The notes beneath the pieces were generated by a model. The model was not told where the DNA came from. It was given only the letters and a program-made list of their open reading frames with translations, and ran no database searches. From Cenarchaeum symbiosum A (GTDB lineage: Archaea > Thermoproteota > Nitrososphaeria > Nitrososphaerales > Nitrosopumilaceae): a stretch of 64,000 nt of DNA. Position 1 is the stretch's first letter, and the number at the start of each line of letters is the position of its first letter. Both the position numbers and the translations under genes were made by a program. This document shows positions 42,176 to 51,069 of this stretch, piece after piece. The DNA lies in contig DP000238.1 in the NCBI GenBank assembly GCA_000200715.1, positions 618,154 through 682,153 on the forward strand. The letters are read 5' to 3'.

Positions 42176-44827
42176 TTGTTTGGCAAAAAAAGCCCCGCGC
42201 AGGAGCCCAAAGTAGAGCCCGACACCGACTATGTGGGGTTCAGATACGGCAGCAAATCAGAGGCGCCGCCGGGGCAGGAGGACAGGGCGTACGGCCTGAC
42301 AGCCTCCGAGAGGGTCCACATGGCGATATTCGGGCTGCCGGGCTGCGGCAAGTCATCAATACTAAAGCTGCTCTGCTACCAGAATATACAAAAAAACCAG
42401 GGCTTTACCGTGATAGACCCGCACGGGGAGCTGGCCCGGGATGTAATGGGCATGGTGCCGCCGGAAAGGCAGGGTGATATAATTTACGTAAACCCGGGCG
42501 CATTGTACAGGTTCGGCCGGTGCATCCAGATAAACCCGCTAGACGCCCGGCATGAGAATGAAAGGTATGTCGTGGTCATGGCGTTTGTAAACGTCCTGTA
42601 CAACCTGTACAGGGATTCGTGGGGGCCGCGCCTTGAGACTGTATTAAGAAACGCGGCAAACGCCCTGGTAGAATCGCCCGGGCACAACTCCCTTGGGAAC
42701 ATATCTGCGATGATAACCGACGAGGGGGCACGCCGCGAGATACTCCGCAGGGTCGCATCAAAGAGCGTGAGGCACTTTTGGACCGAGATATTTGCAAAAC
42801 AGTACTCTAGAGACGCGGGGTCTGCGGCATACAACAAGATAGACAAGATACTGGCAACGCCCACCGTAGCCGCCATGTTCGACTGCACGGAATCAAGCGT
42901 GGATGTGGCAGATATAATACGGAACAAAAGAATGCTGATTGTCGACCTGTCGACAGGCGCGAGCGACGACATAGCCCGGTTCCTGGGGTCGATATTTCTC
43001 AACGCGATATATGTAGAGGCCAAAAAAAGGATAGACTCCGGCGGGGATCTTGCCGAGGCGCGCAGCAACCCGCACTATGTGTACATAGACGAGGCCCACA
43101 TGTTCTCAAACCATACAATGTCCGAGATGCTCCGCACGCTGAGAAAGTTCGGCGTCAAGGTGGCGCTAGCCACGCAGACGTGCAACGCATACGAGCGCGA
43201 GTTTGCCGACGAGATACCCGGCGTCTGCAAGACGCTCATAACGGGAAAATGCGACTTTAACACGGCACGGCTTCTCCGCAGCGTCATGCCGGCTGGAACA
43301 GAGGAGATGCAGAGGCTCCCAAACCATACGTTTGTGATGAGCACAGACGAGGGGGGCGTCCCGGCTAGCGCCACGTTCCGTGCCCGGCCCGTGCCGTTTG
43401 CCGGAAGCGATGTACACGACTGGGCCGATGCGGCAAGAAAATCAGTTGAAAAGTGGGGCGTCGAGGCGGATATAGAAAAGTACGCGCCGACAAAATCATC
43501 AGGCGTGCTCTTCGAGCCCGTAGAGGCGCTGATTGTACACCTGCTCCACTTTGATGCGCGGGACTGGTTCCGGGAGCAGCTAATAGAGGCCGCAGGCATG
43601 GTGTTTCCGGGGATACGGCAGAGGTCTGTCTCGCTTGCCGCAGAGAGGCTCGCCCGGGAGGGGTACGTTGCAGTAAGGTATCCAGACGCCGGGGGGCACT
43701 CGCTGAAAAAAAGATACGTGATAGCGGAAAAGGCGTATTCGCTGTACCTTACGCAGGCAGCAGGGGGGAGGCGCGGCGGGGGCGACGACCATCAGGATGT
43801 TGTAAACAGGATAATGGACAGGAACATGAAGAGACACAGGTACTGCATACCGGATCTCGGCGAGGGCGGCCCCAACATGGCGGACCTGTCGGTAGTCGAG
43901 CCGGCCATAACCCGGGATGCAGACGGGGGGCTCTCGTATGATCCCCACAGGTGGTCAGAAAGGTCGCTTGCCGTCGAGGTAGAGACTGCGCCAAAAAAGC
44001 ACATGGCCCATTCGGTAAAAAATTATACAAAGAGCGCAGGGCCCGGAAGATTCGTCTGGTTTGTCTGCTTTGAGTCAGACGGGCGCCGGCGCCTGGAAAG
44101 GGAGATTAGAAGAAAGCACCCGGAACCCGCGGGACTGCTCATGGATGTTATAGAGTACCCGGAGGTGGCTCTGGGCACACAGGAGATACCGTGCACAGAA
44201 GAGGGCGCGTTTACTGATACAGGGGCACCGGGCATACAAGAGATATGCCGGATGATAGCTGATTCTGAGGCGCTATCCCACGGGAGGGGCAGCCTTGCAG
44301 AGCAGGCGGCAGACGCGCATAAATCGTCCAAAAAGAACATCGAGGGGACGCCTGTCCCCGGGACGGGAGGGCACAAGGGCGTCTCGCATGTCACTGCGGC
44401 AGGCAGGGTGCGCATGACCTCGCTAGAGTATTCGGTGTATTCAGTGGTCAGGGCTCACGGGGGGTTTGCGGCAGATACCAAAAAAATAGCGGAAAAGCTC
44501 GGGGGCAATGTATCGGTCCGGGGGATATACGGGGCGATACGCGGGCTTGTAGACAAGGGGGTGCTGGTCTGGGGCGAGGCCTCGTACCGGCATGAGGAGG
44601 GCTCGCTTGATGGCCGCGGGACCAAGCGCTCTACGCGGATGAAAAAGACGCTGGAGCTTGCAGAGCAAAAGCCCTGGCCGCCCCGGGATGGGCCCGGTGA
44701 TTCAGGCGGGGCGCCCCTGGACCTCTCCTCGATGGACAGCGGCATGCTCGCCTTTGCGCTGGCGGACCCTGCCGTAGGGGAGGAGCAGCGCGCCCGGGTA
44801 AGGGAAGAGCTGGCCCGGAGGGGTTGA
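42176..44827 (+). CDS. VirD4/TraG-like coupling ATPase
   Basis: 883 residues from TTG 42176, directly after the TadC stop. Walker A is GLPGCGKSS (about 48-56), followed by FTVIDPHGELARDVM and IIYVNPG, which match the DPHGDL signature of VirD4/TraG/HerA-like ATPases. Walker B is VYIDEAHMF (about 301-309), followed by a sensor ATQT. The C-terminal third is charged and contains a winged-helix-like stretch (SLEYSVYSVVRAHGG). There is no N-terminal membrane anchor, unlike classical VirD4; a candidate missing domain is at 33110-33952. It would select or pump DNA or protein through a type IV channel. Confidence 0.85.
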   Translation: MFGKKSPAQEPKVEPDTDYVGFRYGSKSEAPPGQEDRAYGLTASERVHMAIFGLPGCGKSSILKLLCYQNIQKNQGFTVIDPHGELARDVMGMVPPERQGDIIYVNPGALYRFGRCIQINPLDARHENERYVVVMAFVNVLYNLYRDSWGPRLETVLRNAANALVESPGHNSLGNISAMITDEGARREILRRVASKSVRHFWTEIFAKQYSRDAGSAAYNKIDKILATPTVAAMFDCTESSVDVADIIRNKRMLIVDLSTGASDDIARFLGSIFLNAIYVEAKKRIDSGGDLAEARSNPHYVYIDEAHMFSNHTMSEMLRTLRKFGVKVALATQTCNAYEREFADEIPGVCKTLITGKCDFNTARLLRSVMPAGTEEMQRLPNHTFVMSTDEGGVPASATFRARPVPFAGSDVHDWADAARKSVEKWGVEADIEKYAPTKSSGVLFEPVEALIVHLLHFDARDWFREQLIEAAGMVFPGIRQRSVSLAAERLAREGYVAVRYPDAGGHSLKKRYVIAEKAYSLYLTQAAGGRRGGGDDHQDVVNRIMDRNMKRHRYCIPDLGEGGPNMADLSVVEPAITRDADGGLSYDPHRWSERSLAVEVETAPKKHMAHSVKNYTKSAGPGRFVWFVCFESDGRRRLEREIRRKHPEPAGLLMDVIEYPEVALGTQEIPCTEEGAFTDTGAPGIQEICRMIADSEALSHGRGSLAEQAADAHKSSKKNIEGTPVPGTGGHKGVSHVTAAGRVRMTSLEYSVYSVVRAHGGFAADTKKIAEKLGGNVSVRGIYGAIRGLVDKGVLVWGEASYRHEEGSLDGRGTKRSTRMKKTLELAEQKPWPPRDGPGDSGGAPLDLSSMDSGMLAFALADPAVGEEQRARVREELARRG

Positions 44828-44851
44828 AATACCCCGCCCGCTTTGGCCCGC

Positions 44852-45556
44852 ATGAACAGGTGGACCCGCGAATACAGGTGCCTGCTCCGCATCTGCGAGG
44901 TGACGGGCATGGCGGAGAAGGATGCCGCAAGGTGCATCCGGGATGCGGCAGGCGGGGACGTAGGAATCCGCGTGGGGAAGGGCGCGGATGCGTACCTGCT
45001 GGCGGCGGCCCCGTCGGGAAGCGGCCGGTATCTGGCAGAACTGTACGCGGTCCGCGACAGGAGGCTCGTCCTGCGGTATCATGTGCGGCTGTCGGATCCG
45101 TTTCCCGGCAGGGGGCCGGCGCTTGCGGCAATATTTGGGACCATCCTATTGATGGGGATTGCAGGTGCTGCAGCCGGCGCCTTTTACTTTACGGCTGTAC
45201 AGCATGCGGAAGATGACAGCCCGCGGATAGATGTTCACCGGATGCAGCTTATCGCCGTACACGATGGCTCTACAGAGCCGTACATGGAGATGCTGATAGT
45301 CACCTCCGAGCCTTCACTGCGCGTATCGGTGGGGGAGGGGGGCATGGTGGATATGATGGATGACGGCAGGCTTGATGGTTCGCTTGACGGGATACCGCCG
45401 GACCCGCCGGATCCCGCCTCAAAGTCCGGGTATATGGTAAGGTACGACGGGCTGTTTTCCGCGGCTGTTCCGCTATCAGAGGGTGACAACACGATAGTAT
45501 ACGTGGAATATGGGGGCGCATCTGCCGCATATCCTGTGAGGGTGGGGGGCCCGTGA
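44852..45556 (+). CDS. pilin-like membrane protein with N-terminal cytoplasmic domain
   Basis: 234 residues from ATG 44852. A soluble domain of about 85 residues (NRWTREYRCLLRICEVTG...) precedes a helix (PALAAIFGTILLMGIAGAAA) that closely resembles the pilin helix at 24477 (LSAIFGMIIGLGITGAAAGG). A beta-rich extracellular domain follows. This is therefore a pilin-type helix used internally, perhaps with the N-terminal part as a long prepeptide or as a fused domain. Its stop overlaps a 25-aa peptide gene. Confidence 0.65.
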   Translation: MNRWTREYRCLLRICEVTGMAEKDAARCIRDAAGGDVGIRVGKGADAYLLAAAPSGSGRYLAELYAVRDRRLVLRYHVRLSDPFPGRGPALAAIFGTILLMGIAGAAAGAFYFTAVQHAEDDSPRIDVHRMQLIAVHDGSTEPYMEMLIVTSEPSLRVSVGEGGMVDMMDDGRLDGSLDGIPPDPPDPASKSGYMVRYDGLFSAAVPLSEGDNTIVYVEYGGASAAYPVRVGGP

Positions 45557-45633
45557 TGCTGCCGTACCATTTGATGTACGGGGGCATAATGATCCTGTGT
45601 GTGGCGGCATTTGCCGCGGTTCTGTGGTACTAA
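45556..45633 (+). CDS. 25-aa hydrophobic peptide
   Basis: ATG 45556 shares its A with the TGA stop of the preceding gene (TGATG), and the frame reads 25 residues ending at TAA 45633. The peptide is one membrane segment (GGIMILCVAAFAAVLWY). The coupling overlap is the main support; it may be a subunit of the same membrane complex. Its end crosses the end of a decayed minus-strand gene. Confidence 0.4.
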   Translation: MLPYHLMYGGIMILCVAAFAAVLWY

Positions 45634-45821
45634 GCCCGGCCGCCGGCGCTAGCCGCTGCATGAGGGGCCCCCGGCATCCTGACAATGCCTGCTGACTCTA
45701 GAACCTCCAGTATTCCGGTCACATAATCCGCCGGATATGACTCCAAACCGTTCTCCGTAAACCAATCGGTGACCGAACGGACATGTTCCACCAGCTCGCC
45801 TGCTTGATGGAATGAGGATAA
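45630..45821 (-). pseudogene. C-terminal part of YwgA-like gene beyond an in-frame TAG
   Basis: After the TAG of the 45822-46175 frame, the same frame stays open to TAG 45632-45630. It reads as protein (QAGELVEHVRSVTDWFTENG; DYVTGILEVLESAGIVRM), just what the family would need to finish its domain. One substitution would restore a single gene of about 180 residues. Confidence 0.6.
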
Positions 45822-46175
45822 CTAGTAAAGAAAGGACGCCACGTACAGCCAGATGGCATCTCTTCCGCCAACAAGTTCCAGGAACTCGCCCTCCCTGAAT
45901 GACTCGTTTACATGTGCATCCACGGAGTCGTACAACTCGGACCGATTCTCTGCAATGTCATAAAGCTCCTCGGCAAAGGAGGAGGACGGGCCGCCAAGAT
46001 ATCTGTCAAAAGCGTAATGCATGTCCAGCCCGAACTGTTGTGCAAACAGCACGCGTTTTTCTATCATCAGGTAGTTGTGTAACGCCCTATCAGAGTCACC
46101 CAGCACGTCAAACTTGGCCAGTCCCTTGCTTTCCAGATACTTTATGAAGTGGGCCAGACGGTAGTCCTTGCCCAT
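45822..46175 (-). CDS. YwgA-like protein, truncated by in-frame TAG
   Basis: 117 residues. The order IEKRVLFAQQFGLDMHYAFD, RYLGGPSSSFAEELYDI and GGRDAIWLYVASFLY recalls the YwgA family, where a GPYS-type motif follows a predicted F-rich strand. In that family the domain continues past the last motif, but here TAG 45824-45822 intervenes and matching sequence follows in frame. The gene is probably a young pseudogene, or the site is a sequence error. Family assignment is from memory. Confidence 0.6.
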   Translation of the reverse strand: MGKDYRLAHFIKYLESKGLAKFDVLGDSDRALHNYLMIEKRVLFAQQFGLDMHYAFDRYLGGPSSSFAEELYDIAENRSELYDSVDAHVNESFREGEFLELVGGRDAIWLYVASFLY

Positions 46176-46221
46176 GCGGATATTCCATTAAAGCATGCCC
46201 CTCCGGAGCCGCGCCGGCCCT

Positions 46222-46228
46222 CTTATAC
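46222..46228 (+). promoter_or_regulatory. TATA-like box of second pilin-like gene
   Basis: CTTATAC lies 20-26 bases before ATG 46248, which fixes that start over the earlier in-frame codons. Confidence 0.55.
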
Positions 46229-46247
46229 CGGGCCCGCACCGTGTACC

Positions 46248-46724
46248 ATGGCATCAAGGCGCGCCCCCGCGCTCTCCGAGATAGTATCCGTGATAGCAAT
46301 CACCGGGGTGATGGCTGCAGCCGTGGCCATATCGCTTGCCGTCTTTGGCGAGCGCACAGAAGATGCGCGGCAGGCAATGGAGGATGAAGCCGCAAGGAGC
46401 GGCATGCGGGCGGCCGAGCTTTTGGCCGCGGGCCATATATCCTGTACAGGGGGCACAATCCAATTCATACTGCACAACTTTGCCCCGCATACGGCAAATC
46501 CGGATTCCATCCGGGTGATGGTGGCGGGCCCGGACAATACAGTCGAGTCACGTGAGCGCAAAGATGTATCGTACACCTGGCTCAACGGGACGCAAGTGCC
46601 CGCGGGCGGCCTTGTAGAGCACGGCAGCAGCGTCACCGTATCTGCTGCATTCCCATGTGAAGCGCACGGCGCGCAACTCCTGCTGCGCACGCCCGCGGGC
46701 GGGTTCCTGGCGGTGGAACCTTGA
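46248..46724 (+). CDS. archaeal pilin/flagellin-like protein
   Basis: 158 residues. A basic start (MASRRAPA) is followed by LSEIVSVIAITGVMAAAVAISL, the arrangement of archaeal class III signal plus pilin helix. Cleavage probably comes before LSEI. The remainder is a small beta domain with two cysteines (HISCTGG, FPCEAHG). The stop overlaps the TTG start of the next, large surface protein, suggesting the two are made together and may form one appendage. Confidence 0.7.
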   Translation: MASRRAPALSEIVSVIAITGVMAAAVAISLAVFGERTEDARQAMEDEAARSGMRAAELLAAGHISCTGGTIQFILHNFAPHTANPDSIRVMVAGPDNTVESRERKDVSYTWLNGTQVPAGGLVEHGSSVTVSAAFPCEAHGAQLLLRTPAGGFLAVEP

Positions 46725-49153
46725 GATATGAGCTGCTCCTACTGGCCGCCTGCATCTACATCCCCCTGGCAGAGGCGGGCGACGCCCCCTGCCGGCCCTG
46801 GGTGGAAGGCAGGGCTGTATACGATGTTACAATAGGCGGCCTGCCCCGGAACAACCCCGACAATACGGTATACCCCGGGGACGCCCTGCGGTATGTGTTC
46901 AATTACGGCTTTGAAGGGCAGTGCTATTCTACCAGGGTGCACCCTGTTGTATTTTCTGGCGCCCACTCGTATGGCGGCGGAGAGCAGGGGGGCAGCAATT
47001 CAGGCGGCGGCGTCCTGTCGGGAATATCCGAGATACTGATACATCAGGCAAACGGCTGCCACGGCGGGGGCCCCGGGGGAATAAACAGCTGGGATACCTC
47101 CTGGGGCGAGGCCATATCCTGCGGGTCCATATCCCTTACCGTATCGGCAGTCGAGATCCACTGTGTATGCGGCGCAGGCGGGTGCAAGTGCACCTCGTTT
47201 GTCCGGACCAGGACCGCTACAATAACCCCGGAGAGCATACTGGCACCGATAGTAGAGCTGGACTTGCAGCAGCATACGCTCACCGACCCTCTCGGGTACA
47301 TGGCGTCAAACCACGACTGGACTGCGTACCCGTGGGATCCCTTGACCCTTGAGCATATTGCAAAGTTTGAGCACCGCGACGACAGGGAGGGGACGATAAC
47401 ATTCCGGTACGACCGCACCTTTGCCCCGCTTGAAGAAGAAGGCGGGTACGAATGCGACAGAATATGCCGGCAGACCCTCGAGGAGGGGATTGTAAAGGTA
47501 CCTGATGGCGCGTATCCCGTGGATATAACAGGCACAGGCTTTGAAGAATACCCTTGGGAGTCGGAGAACGGGGGCGGCATGTACGCGTATACCGCGCCAG
47601 ACAGGAAAGATGCCGGCCTGCACCATATAGAATACGATATGTCCGTGCTCAACCTGGGCAGGGTAATCAACACAAACTCAAACTGGACCGACCGGCTCTT
47701 TGCGGAATACAGCCCCGTGTATGCCCACTATGATTATACGGTCTTATCCGACGGCGAAAAGTACGCATACGACGACAGGCACGGCGTTCTGCTCTATTAT
47801 GCGGGATCCAACGGGACGGGGCCCGGTGATGAGCCCGGCATGCATGAGGCGCGCAGAAGCAGGCTCGACTCGTACGATCCTATCACTACAATGTACTCTG
47901 AAGGCTTTGCGTCCCCGGGGGGCGCGCCGCCCATCTTGATAACCCCGGGGATGGCGGCACGATACGGCTCGTCTGCTGTACAGTGGGATTCCATCGGGTG
48001 GATAAACGGGACCAACCAGACGGGCTGGAACAGCACCGGGGATCACGCCATGTTCGAGGACGAAGGGTACGGCCTGGTCCGCTTCTCCCAGAACATATCG
48101 GGGATAATACTGGATCCCATACACTGGGACCGGTGGTACTATAACACCACAATATACAACAAGCTCGGATCCGACGGCTGGGCCGGATACGAGCATATAC
48201 GTCCGGTAAACTATACCTACCAGTATCCGCATACGCCGTTTGCCGCATGGTTCAACATGACTTTATACTCTGGAGCAGGCGGCCTTGCAGCCGATGCGGC
48301 CCCGCGGAACATAACCCACGATTCCTCTACCATAACCATTCACACGGATGAAGACCGCATATCGATGATGCTCGACGAATACCTGTACGCAAAGACTCTC
48401 CACGATACCGGCGATGAGAACTTTTCCCGCGGGATAGTAGATGAAGCGTACACAATGGATAATGCAGCATCAGGGGACCGTTCCCTCTCCATGTGGATGA
48501 ACAAGACTGCGCTCGAATGGCACGGAGGCTTTGATGCGCACGGGGCCGTTCTATATGAAGAGCCCGTGATATTTGGCAGTACCCAAGAAGATATCACTCC
48601 ATCACTCCGGGCGGTTCCCCTAGGTGCGGTAGTGCTGGATTCTCCAAGATATGCATCGCTTGATTCTGACGCCCCCATGGGGATAAACATGTCCGCCGGG
48701 GATGCATCCCGCACGATATACCTGCTGCGCGAGTTTCACCTGCCGCATACAGAACACGTGACTGCCGGAGAGGGAGCACTGTACACGGCAAGGGCCGCAG
48801 ATACGTCGACCATCCGCTTCTGGACTGATCATACCTTTGGGGATATCCAGCACGCCAGCCTTGACGGCAGATACATAGATGTCGAGACCGCGTGCGATCA
48901 TGCCTGCACGATAACCTCGCATGAAGGGGGCGCCATACTGGTCACAAACGCCTGGGGGGGAACAGCCTCTCACGTGATCGAGCAGGCAGAGCCCCGCGTT
49001 CCACCTGATGCCTACGGCACGATCAGTGAGAACATATGGGCGATCGCTTATGTGGCCGCAGCAGGAATAGCCATGTACGTGATAATCAAGGCGGCAGCCC
49101 GCGCGGCCCGGGATGTATCGGACGCAGAACCCGCGGAGCAGGGCCGCGGCTGA
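46721..49153 (+). CDS. large secreted surface protein with C-terminal anchor
   Basis: 810 residues from TTG 46721 (overlaps the pilin-like stop). Signal peptide MRYELLLLAACIYIPLAEA; a Gly-rich then Cys-rich N-terminal part (HCVCGAGGCKCTSF); long beta-rich middle with many Asn-x-Thr/Ser sites (possible N-glycosylation); a transmembrane helix near the end (IWAIAYVAAAGIAMYVIIKA). Probably exposed on the cell. No family recognised. Confidence 0.68.
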   Translation: MRYELLLLAACIYIPLAEAGDAPCRPWVEGRAVYDVTIGGLPRNNPDNTVYPGDALRYVFNYGFEGQCYSTRVHPVVFSGAHSYGGGEQGGSNSGGGVLSGISEILIHQANGCHGGGPGGINSWDTSWGEAISCGSISLTVSAVEIHCVCGAGGCKCTSFVRTRTATITPESILAPIVELDLQQHTLTDPLGYMASNHDWTAYPWDPLTLEHIAKFEHRDDREGTITFRYDRTFAPLEEEGGYECDRICRQTLEEGIVKVPDGAYPVDITGTGFEEYPWESENGGGMYAYTAPDRKDAGLHHIEYDMSVLNLGRVINTNSNWTDRLFAEYSPVYAHYDYTVLSDGEKYAYDDRHGVLLYYAGSNGTGPGDEPGMHEARRSRLDSYDPITTMYSEGFASPGGAPPILITPGMAARYGSSAVQWDSIGWINGTNQTGWNSTGDHAMFEDEGYGLVRFSQNISGIILDPIHWDRWYYNTTIYNKLGSDGWAGYEHIRPVNYTYQYPHTPFAAWFNMTLYSGAGGLAADAAPRNITHDSSTITIHTDEDRISMMLDEYLYAKTLHDTGDENFSRGIVDEAYTMDNAASGDRSLSMWMNKTALEWHGGFDAHGAVLYEEPVIFGSTQEDITPSLRAVPLGAVVLDSPRYASLDSDAPMGINMSAGDASRTIYLLREFHLPHTEHVTAGEGALYTARAADTSTIRFWTDHTFGDIQHASLDGRYIDVETACDHACTITSHEGGAILVTNAWGGTASHVIEQAEPRVPPDAYGTISENIWAIAYVAAAGIAMYVIIKAAARAARDVSDAEPAEQGRG

Positions 49154-49202
49154 GCAGTCGCGTGCGGGTTTTCCGCCAGCTTTTGCCCCCGATACCGACA
49201 AT

Positions 49203-49210
49203 ATCTTATA
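49203..49210 (+). promoter_or_regulatory. TATA-like box of TFB gene
   Basis: ATCTTATA lies 23-30 bases before ATG 49233. It selects this start rather than an upstream codon in the same frame. Confidence 0.55.
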
Positions 49211-49232
49211 TTACCGTACTAAACCGTTATAC

Positions 49233-49943
49233 ATGAAAGGCCCGTCCTGCAGGCATGAAAAAACCATAGAGGCCGACGCAGAGACTGTCTGCACATCCTG
49301 CGGGATGGTCCTAGGCGAGACAGAAGAGCGCGAGGAGCCCACAAGGTCGCGCCTCAACTTGTACGAGTCAAAGAGCATAGGATCCCTTGATGATGTTCCA
49401 AAGACCGCCCAGAACGCCCCGCTCCGGTCGTACTTTAGGGGCGGGATCCGCCCTGATTCGCAAAAGCGTCGGGCGCAGGCGCTCAGCCGCTTCTCCAACG
49501 CATGCGAAAGACTCCGGCTGCCTGCGGCCCAGGCCGAATATGCGTACAGGATATTTCGCAGGACTTTACCAAAGAGGTCCGCCCGCAAGGCAGCAGAGAC
49601 TGCCTGGTGGTCGATACACAGGTCGTGTATAATGCATGACAACGCGCTGCTCCCCGACGAGACTGCGCAGGCGGTAATGGACGCCTTTGGGCGGTCCAAG
49701 ATGCAGAGCACCCTGTCGATACTGTACGAGAACATGGAGGAGATGCCGCGCGTGGAATGCACCGACGGGTACCACTTTGATCTTGCCATGAGGAGGGTGC
49801 TAGCTGGGAGGAGCTTTACAGGCCCCGACTATGCCGAGCTCAAGAAATGGGCGTGGCACCTGTACCGCGAGGTGTTCACCCGGGGGACCGGCAGGGTGAG
49901 GGCGCGGCAGGCAGTCGAGCACGCCTTTGGGGAGTGCGCATGA
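49233..49943 (+). CDS. diverged transcription factor B
   Basis: 236 residues, shorter than the usual 300. The N-terminal zinc ribbon is present (Cys6, His8, Cys20, Cys23; ending CGMVLGE). A linker with RLNLYESKSIG follows, and then cyclin-like helices (AQALSRFSNACERLRLP, ARKAAETAWWSIHRSC). The second cyclin repeat is shortened and hard to trace. It would bridge TBP and RNA polymerase at promoters. It overlaps the ParB-like gene by 4 bases. With the TBP paralogue at 23910 it could form an alternative pair; this is inference. Confidence 0.8.
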   Translation: MKGPSCRHEKTIEADAETVCTSCGMVLGETEEREEPTRSRLNLYESKSIGSLDDVPKTAQNAPLRSYFRGGIRPDSQKRRAQALSRFSNACERLRLPAAQAEYAYRIFRRTLPKRSARKAAETAWWSIHRSCIMHDNALLPDETAQAVMDAFGRSKMQSTLSILYENMEEMPRVECTDGYHFDLAMRRVLAGRSFTGPDYAELKKWAWHLYREVFTRGTGRVRARQAVEHAFGECA

Positions 49944-50596
49944 TGTCAGGACAGGTTCCCGCCGAGGCCGGGATGCTAAAGCTCTCGGAACTGCAGGATC
50001 CGCCGTATGCGGCAGTCATCCAGTCGGGGCCCCGAATAGACCAGCTGCTATATGAGATAAGAAGGGGCAAATGCATACTGACGGTTATAGTGGCCCGCAA
50101 GGACGGACTGCATTATCCGGTGGGGGGCCTGGACGTGCTGGAGGCCCACAGGGTAAACTCGTCAGAGCTTGTTCCATGCATGATAACCGATACGGACGAC
50201 CTGCTGGGCGCCCACATGGTCCATACAAGGGGGGAGGCGGCGGATCCGGTGAGGGTGCTCGAATACATGTCATCTGTGCGCGATTCCGGAGGGAGCTTGC
50301 GCACATTTCCCAGCGAATATGTGAACATGGGCGATGTTCGCCTGGCAGAAGGCATGCGCGCAAGGCTCTCGTCGTATATCCGGGGGCTCGCAGAAAGGCA
50401 CGACGAGGCCCCGTCAACATTTCACATACTGCCGGCGCTCTCCCGGCTGGAGGGCGCAGAACAGGAGGCCGCGCTGGATGCGATAATAGGATACTCGGCC
50501 CTCGGCGGCTTTCCCCCGGACAGGATGGCGCTAAAAAAAATAGTCAGCGCCCACCGGAAGGGCGGGGTGGTGATACCCCGCGTGGCGGAGGCATAG
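49940..50596 (+). CDS. ParB-like N-terminal domain protein
   Basis: 218 residues from ATG 49940, coupled to TFB by ATGA. The segment from about 28 to 110 follows the ParB/Srx-like pattern: IDQLLYEIRRGKCILTVIV, then YPVGGLDVLEAHRVNSSELV and ITDTDDLLGAHMVHTRGEA. A helical C-terminal part follows. The family includes DNA-binding and nucleotide-using proteins. Whether it binds DNA here is unknown; association with a transcription factor suggests regulation. Confidence 0.65.
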   Translation: MMSGQVPAEAGMLKLSELQDPPYAAVIQSGPRIDQLLYEIRRGKCILTVIVARKDGLHYPVGGLDVLEAHRVNSSELVPCMITDTDDLLGAHMVHTRGEAADPVRVLEYMSSVRDSGGSLRTFPSEYVNMGDVRLAEGMRARLSSYIRGLAERHDEAPSTFHILPALSRLEGAEQEAALDAIIGYSALGGFPPDRMALKKIVSAHRKGGVVIPRVAEA

Positions 50597-50599
50597 CAC

Positions 50600-50965
50600 T
50601 TGGCTGTACAAAACGGCGGGGAGGGCCCCGTCCCGGGGATGGCTGTCCACGACTGTTCCTGCGGCAGAAGGTACGTGATGGCAAAAAACGGGACCATACG
50701 GGAGGCAGGCGATGCAAAAGGGGACGTGCTGGTGCTCGATGGCGACCACGGCGAGCCGGTATATGCTGTGCCGCGGCAGGCGGCATCATACCTGGGGCTC
50801 GGGGAGCGGCCCAGGGTGTACTATCATAACATGGGCGGGGAGGGCGGGTCCGCCATGGCGACCAGGGATGTGCACCCGCCGGAGGTGCTCCGGTATGTGG
50901 CCATGCTGCTAGACCCGGGGAGAAGGGATGCCCTGCTAGGGCATCTTGGGCGCACGGGATCCTAG
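50600..50965 (+). CDS. 121-aa protein with CSCGRRYVM motif
   Basis: 121 residues from TTG 50600, 3 bases after the ParB-like stop; ATG 50639 is an alternative. The sequence HDCSCGRRYVMAKNGTI may be half a zinc ribbon. A beta section (DVLVLDGDHGEPVYAVP) and a helical end (EVLRYVAMLLDPGRRDALLG) follow. Likely the third gene of the TFB operon. Function unknown. Confidence 0.6.
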   Translation: MAVQNGGEGPVPGMAVHDCSCGRRYVMAKNGTIREAGDAKGDVLVLDGDHGEPVYAVPRQAASYLGLGERPRVYYHNMGGEGGSAMATRDVHPPEVLRYVAMLLDPGRRDALLGHLGRTGS

Positions 50966-51069
50966 GGCAGGGGCGCGCGGGGCCATTCCAAACACCCTTC
51001 TTGCAAAAGCACGGACTCCGAGTTATCCTGCGTGCCCAAAGTCATCCCGTAAAGCACTTCAGCGTGATC

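Noticed and set aside
45822-45824. Pyrrolysine at the TAG in the YwgA-like gene
   Set aside because: Pyrrolysine use is not known in this group of archaea, and the other decayed genes here point to mutation.
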